A DNA stretch of 64,000 nt, from positions 43,310,242 through 43,374,241 of the forward strand of contig CM055277.1 in assembly GCA_029237695.1 (NCBI GenBank), given 5' to 3'. Position 1 is the first letter of the stretch, and each line of letters begins with the position of its first letter. Positions 36,301-45,300 of this stretch are shown here, piece after piece. Origin of the DNA: Conchocele bisecta (taxonomy: Eukaryota; Mollusca; Bivalvia; Lucinida; Thyasiridae). Both the position numbers and the translations under genes were made by a program. Under the pieces are notes generated by a model, which was given only the letters and a program-made list of their open reading frames with translations, was not told where the DNA came from and did no database searches.

Positions 36301-39300
36301 AAAACAATAACTAACGCATTCCTGTTACAAAACCGGTGAACATTACAAGTAAATAAATGACCTTGACCTTCAGAATTTGGATGTGGGGGTGTGCGTAATG
36401 AAGCATCATCCCTAGACAAACATTGATGTGAAATATTATCAAAGTCTGGCAAGGGGTATTGTGAAAAAACAATAACTTTAACGCATTCCTGTTACAAAAC
36501 CGGTGAACATTACAAGTAAATAAATGACATTGACCTTCAGAATTTGGATGTGGGGGTGTGCGTAATGAAGTATCATGCCTAGATGAACATTGATGTGAAA
36601 TATTATCAAAGTCTGGCAAGGGGTTAAAGAGATATAGTGAAAAAACAATAACTTTAATGCATTCCTGTTACAAAACCGGTGAACATTACAAGTAAATAAA
36701 TGACCTTGACCTTGAGAATTTGGAACATTGATGTGAAATATTATCAAAGTCTGGCAAGGGGTTAAAGAGATACTGTATTGTGAAAAAACAATAACTTTAA
36801 CGCATTCCTGTTACAAAACCGGTGAACATTAAAAGTAAATAAATGACCTTGACCTTCAGAATTTGGATGTGGGGGTGTGCGTAATGAAGCATCATCCCTA
36901 GACGAACATTGATGTGAAATATTATCAAAGTCTGGCAAGGGGTTAAAGAGATATTGTGAAAAAACAATAACTTTAACGCATTCCTGTTACAAAACCGGTG
37001 AACATTAAAAGCAAATAAATGACCTTGACCTTCAGAATTTTGATGTGGGGGTGTGCGTAATGAAGCATCATCCCTAGACAAACATTGATGTGAAATATTA
37101 TCAAAGTCTGGCAAGGGGTTAAAGAGATATTGTGAAAAAACAATAACTTTAACGCATTTGCCTTACAAAACAAGAATTCCGCCACGGAAGCGGTGTCGCG
37201 CCTGCCGAGGCATTTGACCGTGAACATTACAAGTAAATAAATTACCTTGACCTTCAGAATTTGAATGTGGGGTTGTGCATAATGAAGCATCATCCGTAGA
37301 CAAACATTGATGTGAAATATTATCAATGTCTGGAAAGGGGTTAAAGAGATATTGTGAAAAAACAATAACTTTAACGCATTTCTGTTACAAATCCGGTGAA
37401 CATTACAAGTAAATAAATGACCTTGACCTTCAAAATTTGGATGTGGGGGTGTGCGTAATGAAGCATCATCCCTAGACAAACATTGATGTGAAATATTATC
37501 AATGTCTGGCAAGGGGTTAAAGAGATATTGTGAAAAAACAATAACTTTAACGCATTTGCCTTACAAAAAAAACGGACGACGCGGACGACGCGGACGACGC
37601 GGACGACGCGGACGACGCGGACGACGCGGACGACGACGGAAAAAGCGCCGACTATAGTCGCGCCTCTGCTAAACCAGGCGCGACAAAAATGAATATCAAT
37701 TTAACACATCTCAGTTTAAGCCCTTTGAACTGAAAAGCCCGCAATAGCGGGGTTTACAAACAGTGCAGATCCAGATGAGCCGTCTCATCTGGATCAACAC
37801 TTTTTGCAAGCTTGAGAACAAAAACACCCCCTTTTCATATATGGATCTACACTTTTTGCAAGTAATTTTTGAGAACAAAAAACACCCCCTTTTCATATAT
37901 GGACTAGTGTGAAAATCATTTTATGACGGTTGATTGCAAAATTAACATATCAACATCCAATCCAGTTACTTAGGGTTGAAAGGGTTAAACAATAATAAAC
38001 AAGTGAACAAAATGACCAAAGCCTTGACCTATTTACATGCCCAAAACACCAATACAAGAATTCCGCCACGGAAACGGTGTCGCACCTGCCGAGGCATTTG
38101 ACCGTGAACATTACAAGTAAATAAATGACCTTGACCTTGAGAATTTGGATGTGGGGGTGTGCGTAATAAAGCATCATCCATAGACAAACATTGATGTGAA
38201 ATATTATCAAAGTCTGGCACGTATTGTAGTTGTAGTAGATTGTAGAATTTGAAAACAAAAAAAATTAAAAAAAATTCATCTCAAAAGCATAAAAAAAAAA
38301 TTATGTTGTTACCACCCATTTGAACCTCTTTAACTGTGTACATAAATATCGTTTATGAACTTGGATGTGCATACATTATGTATATTTAGTTAATACCAAA
38401 CTGAATTATCATAAAATCCGGGTTACGTTAACATTGATTGGAAAAAGTTGCAAAAGGACGAAACTACGTAGGTACGAAATCGCCGAAATTGTCAGTGATA
38501 TTTATAGACTTTTTCATGTTTTCTGACAATAGAGTTAGCCATATTTGGTTGAAATAAACAGTTAGTAATGTAATACACAATACTTGATTTCGGCATCAAA
38601 GGATTTCATTAGAATATATCAATTTCGTATTTAATTATTTCACACTTTTCGGCGAAAAAGAAAGTTGCAATCATGGGCTGTGTAGGCCACTGTGTAGGCG
38701 ACGACTAGGTTCGTCAGGTGGCGCCTCGAGTGGGTATACCCACAATCGTAGCTAACGATTGGATGCTATTTTTATTTCGGAAATGGTATCCCACAAAGCG
38801 TCATAAGCTGACAAAAATGTGTGTAGACAACTACGTCGTATGCCGACAGACTGCGATAGTAGTCGCCTCCCATTTACCTTGAAACTAATTATTCACGTGT
38901 GTCGTCGAATCAAATTAGTCAAAGCCGACCAATGAATTAAATGAAGCTATAAGCCCCGCCTTAATGACGTAAATTCGGGTCTTCAATCAATGTTCCTTGA
39001 ACGCTTTAGTTAAACAATATTAAGCGCCCAGACGTGTCTGATCAGTTGATACGCATCATGGCGTTGCGAATAACAAACCGATAGTAGGCGACAATAACAA
39101 AGAAACCCCGCTGGCAAATACACACCAGAGGTCATCAAACAATCGATGTAATCCAATTTTACACGCCTATTTGGTGGGATTAGCGCATTTATGACATGCA
39201 CTCGCCCCTAGGGTCTGAAATTCATAGTAAAAAAAAAAAAAATCCAGAAAATTCCAGGGCGACTTGACTTCCCCCTACGGGAAAAATATGGCGACTTGGC

Positions 39301-42300
39301 CAGAAAAAAAGCGACCACTTCGCCCATGTCGCCCTCAAACATGAACCCTGGGGTTAAAGAGATATTGTGAAAAAAACAATAACTTTAACGCATTTCTGTT
39401 ACAAAACCAGGAAATAAATGACCTTGACCTTGAGAATTTGGATATGGGGGTGTGCGTAATGAAGCATCATCCCTAGACAAACATTGATGTGAAATATTAT
39501 CAATGTCTGGCAAGGGGTTAAAGAGATATTGTTAAAAAACAATAACTTTAACGCATTTGCCTTACAAAGAAACCGGACGACGCAGACAACGCGGACGACG
39601 AGGACGACGCGGACGACGGAAAAAGCGCCTACTATAGTCACGCCTCTGCTAAAGCAGGCGCGACAAAAAACCAATAACCCATTTGATAATAAATGAGGCC
39701 AAAACACGCAATGATTTTGAAATCAGGGGGTATAGTACGCTTTAGACACAAAGCTTATCTGGAGCTCTGACACATTACTATGTACCTCTATCAATGCTAC
39801 TAGCACAGGTTGATTTCAATCGGCACTGGTCGCAAAACACGTAAGCCCCATTTCTGAATCACAACTATGCCCTTCCACACACATTACCACGTACCTCCAA
39901 CCCTCCTTTCTGGTTGAACGTGAGATCGCAATCCGAACACCGGTGTACCAGACTCTGTGTGTGTATGTTCAGGTGTGTCGCTAGGGCCGACGGCAACTTG
40001 AACCCTTTACCACAGTAGTCACAGATGTGGGGGCGCTCGTTGCCATGGCGACCTTTCTGGTGGATTTGTAAATAATGCTTGCTGGCGGTTATGTATTTGC
40101 ATCCCTGGAATACATTATTGCAAGTCTTATATGGAACGTCCAAAAAGGTTGATTGGCAGTGCTTTCATTAACCCAATCCTTTCGGAATACACCTTTACGG
40201 GTATGAAATTTATTAAATATTTTATTTTTGTTATTTCTCAATGAAAGTATATGTTGTGACCACTCATTTGAACCGTCTCAACGAGACGGTTCAAATGGTG
40301 GTCGCGACATATATGTCTGAGTGCATAGAAGGAAAATATTTAGGATTTTCCGCAAACATAACGGCATATCCTCAGCATAAGAAGGGTTAACAGGAATTGG
40401 ACTTAAATTACTCCCTGAAAATGACAAGAAATTCCTGAAACTGGTAGATTTCCTTCTTGGTCTATACAAACAAAAAAATCATTAAATGTTCTTAAAAATC
40501 TAAAATAATTCCTGACAATCAATATTAATGAAAGCACTGGATTGGGGTTTGATGTCCTTTTAACAACAAGGGCATGTACATACAGGGGACAGGGAAATGA
40601 CAATCTACAAGTGTACTACATGAACTTACAAATTCAAGGCTAACTGAATTTGCATGATCCTCATCTTGTGCCACGCATCCAACAGATCTTTGCCCAAACA
40701 CCTTGTCATCACATTTTACGACAATCTGGGGTTAATTCAAGAATCCGCAGTAGCTGATATATATTTCCATGGACACTGACACTCCAGTACATTGAGAACA
40801 GTGTAGGCCCTGATGAAACTGTGTGGATGTACAAGGTCATCCGGGAATTCACTGGTAGCAATGATATTGACTATTAGAATATCTTACAAACACAGTACCG
40901 ATATATACACATTTCTATACCACATATCTGTCCAAGAAAACAATTTTTATAATGACATTATAAATATAGTTTTATTGGATAGATACGTGCGATGCCGACC
41001 TCCCATTGTCCCGAGTTACATTACCTCGACATCACATGCGTGCAGTTTGAAGGATTCATCATACGGGATGCCGTGTTTACTGTATAGATGACAGGCCTGT
41101 CTCACCGCGGATGTCAGCTGTCTCCCACACACACAGCACGGCCAGTTCTCCGATGTTGCCTTCTTACGCGGTTTTATCCCCGTCTCTTTATGCTGTTGTT
41201 TCATGTGAGTTTTTAATGTTTTCTCATCTGTTAACATCTCATTGCATAGCTCACACTTTGTGGGGTAATCTAATTTGTTTTTCCGACTCGATATGTGTTC
41301 ATTACTTTTGGCCTTTAACTTAGCCATTATTATAGGCTTAACCTTTATGTTGGTGAATTGTTTTACATCATCTGTAAAATCATCATTTTCCTCATTTTCA
41401 TTGTCTTCATATGCTGTATTGTTATCAGTATTTGCAGCATCATCACTGACGTTATCATTACATGTTTCTACAGTTTCATCACATTTTGAAATGCTTGTTT
41501 CAAGTTTAGAGTAGGATAAATTTTGTTTGACACATTTTTCAAACCTGGAATTCTTTCCAGTATTTTTATCACAGGCAAGTCTAGAAGTAGTTCTATTTGA
41601 ATCTTTCAATTTAGATACTGACGGAAGTTGCTTCGATTTACATTTTCTACCTCTTCTGACTTTTTTGGCACTTTTTGAAGCTTTATCACTGATGGCAGGT
41701 TTTTCAGTCACCGGTGTATATTGCATAGATAATTGTAAGTTTGGTATGTTTAATGTAAGTTCAGATTCTGATACAGGAGTATTATGAAATTTGGCACCAA
41801 GTACATTCTCAAGTGAACGCTTTCTAGTTTTCACACTACATGTATTAGCAATGTTGTTTTCAATACCGGCTCGAGTTCTTTTTCGTTTAGTGCCTCTTTG
41901 TGCCGTTGACTGAAGTGAATCTTTGGGCACCTTTACTACCAATTCATGCTGAGTATTTTCTGTATTTTCTGTCTTTACTGACTGAGAATTAATCATATTT
42001 CTGTTTCTGTAACACTTGCATATTTTGACAGCATTGATAAGTTTCACCTCCTCACAAAATGTCTGAATTGGGTTTATGTTTTCCTTCGATATTTTTAAAG
42101 AACCTGAAAATATAAAAAATAAGAGTATATACACTGGTACTGGACAGGGCTCCAGATAAGGAGTTAGTAATTGAGTATTGTCACTCCATCATTTCTGAAG
42201 CAATTGGGTATTTCAAAATTTTAATTGGGTAAAAGAGACACATCAACAGACAGAAATTATATAAATAGTTTGCTTCAAATGAAAACATGTCTTGGATTTC

Positions 42301-45300
42301 ATTAGAATTGTCTCCTTGGAGACAATTCTAATGAAATACCAAGATGTGTTTTCATGAAAATAAGAAAAATATGCTATATTTTTGGTCTGTTTATTGTTTT
42401 CTGCAGCACGAAAAAGGTAACACAAAATTTGTATTGCTTTTTGATACTCGCTACTTCTGATTTCAATTGTTTTTTTTTTGGCAATTTTAATTGGGCATTT
42501 AAGCAAATACGCAGCTTATCTGGAGCTCTGCTGGAGATAAAATAATATTTGTTTTCATTATTGTGACCCAGGTCTTATATTGATTGATTACCGGGATGAT
42601 ACCAGTAGCCGATTTCACCAACATTGCAAAGTATACCTATCTACTGTCTGTTCCACGTTTTGCTGCCGACGAACATTTGGCCATTAAACACATTAAATCT
42701 AAAAAATATTTGAAAGTAAGTACTTTTTCATCAATAACAAAAAAGTCAACTTTCCACAAAAATAATTGTTTGATGGATTTTATTGTGAAAAAAAGATTTT
42801 CCTATGGAAATTTAACATGGGTACGTAGTCAATTTCCAAAACTTTTCGTTTTTTGGAAATTGACTCCGAAACCTGGTGAATAGCTTGAAACTGATGTAAC
42901 TTTTTTTTTGGGAGGGTGACTCTTTTGTTATTGATAAAAAAGTACTTACTTTTAACTAATTTTTAGATTTAATGTGTTTAATTGCCAAAAGTTCGTCGGC
43001 AGCAAAACGTGGAACAGACAGTAGCAAAGTATACTTTGAGGGAGAAATTTTCAATTTAATAATACATGTATATTAATTAATTTTTATTATACTGAAATTA
43101 TTACATTATCACAGCCATTTTGGCTGTGATAATGTAATAAATTCAGTATAATAATTCTGCATTCTCCCTCAAAGTATACTTTGCTAGATAAGTATACTTT
43201 GCTAGATAAGTATACTTTGCAATGTTGATGAAATCCACTGCTGGATGATTAGTTGTCGATTCATACAGAAAGAGACCCGACTTCTGCTGCACTCTTTTGT
43301 AACCGACTTGTAACCTCATGTGTATGTAGTATGAAAAACACAAGGTCATATGTGACACGCAATGTGATTTTGTACCCAAGAAGATGTGCAATATCATGAA
43401 AAAATATTTTGTATTTCACATTTGCATCGAGAATTTCAACTTTAGACATCATTTACAGAAAATGTCACGGATTCTGTAAATATTTTTTTGTGAAAAATCT
43501 CCTACACAATTACATGGCTTGTCTTTTTGTGGTAAAACACTGTTCAATAAATAATTTTGGCAAATGTTGTTATGGCTGTAGCCACAGGCATTCGGCGTGT
43601 TTCGGCTTTCATCGGTATAACTATACAGGGATCCTCCAGAGTATCGGACAAAAATGGCAGTTTTTTAGCAATATCTTTAAAATAGCAGCTACGGGCATAA
43701 ACTTTTCACAGAACAATCGTCGGTTCTTGCTTTCTCAACGCATGTAAACTATTTAGCAAAATGTGCCATCTTTCTCGCTTAAAATCGTGTCAGATCATCA
43801 GTCGTAAGATTGCCCCAAAATTAACATCGACAATCTGTTAACCGGACAAACATATACTCGTCTTATAACTTGTATTCTCAACATGAAATCATAATGTTAT
43901 CGCCTGTAAACCAGTGTAAACAGCGTTGTGTAGTCCTGCAGAAAAAACAATCACCATTCGCTTCTTGGAAAACAACGTATTTATAGAATTTATTTTATTT
44001 ATAGAACAACTCAGAAATGACGTAATGGGCTCATTCGATTACAAGCCCCCGCGAGACTTTTGACATTGTAAACAACTTGTGGACAGAGTTGAGGAATATT
44101 TTCAGCAAATATTACTCAAATGTTTACATTGGCAATATATTCTTCACACTGGCATGGAAACAGCAAGCACCTGTGTGACTTAGATGTATTTGATGCAAAT
44201 TCTGATCAAACGAATGCTCTTAATTAACAGGTATTTTCATTTGTCCGATAAACTGATTGTCCCGCTAATTGGTATGACCCCTGTATATATATATGAACAA
44301 GGCTTATAACTTTGGTCGGACACGACCTTGTATCATCACACATTCCGCGATTTCATTAACGCTAATGTGAATATTTTGGCGGAAAGTGCACATGTTCATT
44401 TGAGAATTATTGTTATCTTGCTAAAACAACATAGTTAGAACATATGTATGCAAATAATATCGAATTACACTCCTTTTCCTAGGTCGGACACAACCTCGTA
44501 TCATAACAAATGAAATAATGTGTTTAAGGCTCTAAAGTCAATATTGTAGAGGCAAGTTCATATGATCATTTGAGAATTATCGATATCCTCCAGAAATACA
44601 TAGAATGCATAGAAAATTACAATTTTAAACATGTTATTTTGTTATGATATGAGGTCGTGTCCGAACAAAGCCTTGTTCATATATATAGAGATATACCGAT
44701 GAAATCCGAAACACACCGAATACCTTTGGCTGTAGCGTGTCACAAGCCTGCACTACCCACCCGTATATATAAACTCAACAACTGCAGCCAGAGTGGTTAG
44801 ATCAACATCTTCAAACTTCACGTTAAAGTTGTCGGGCGAGAGATTCTCTGGACCTAATCTGAAATGTATTTAATCAACAAAGTTGGATGAATGATAGATT
44901 TATTTTTCAATGTGATTGTCGTTATGATTGATTTGTGGCTGTGACTGGAGAAATGGGGCTTATGGGTTTTGCGACCAGTGTAGATCCAGATCAGCCTGTG
45001 CATCCGCACAGTCTGATCAGGATCTGCACCATTCGTCATTCCATCAATGAAACACCTGCTTCTAACAAGCAATATTATACAAATATGTAGTTTAACCTGG
45101 TGTATCTGATGTGATATGCACCAGCTGGATTGTGAAAGTAAATATGTGTTCTCTCATCACACACACCCACTCAGAGCACAGTTGATCTTCGTGTCATCTG
45201 TCTATCTCAAAAATCCGATCCTACACTTTTTCAATCTTCGTCGATGGTTTTCCACATATCTATTTTTAGAATAGGTTTTCATGAGAGCCCGTCTACACTG

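Noticed and set aside
35678..37512. Minus-strand frames of 90-179 codons in the 178-bp array
   Set aside because: They repeat the same peptide once per unit, change frame between units and lack splice or start context; they follow from tandem repetition.
41111..41787. Plus-strand frames of 70-86 codons over the large exon
   Set aside because: They are shadows of the minus-strand BTB-ZF exon 3, which has zinc fingers and consistent splice phases.
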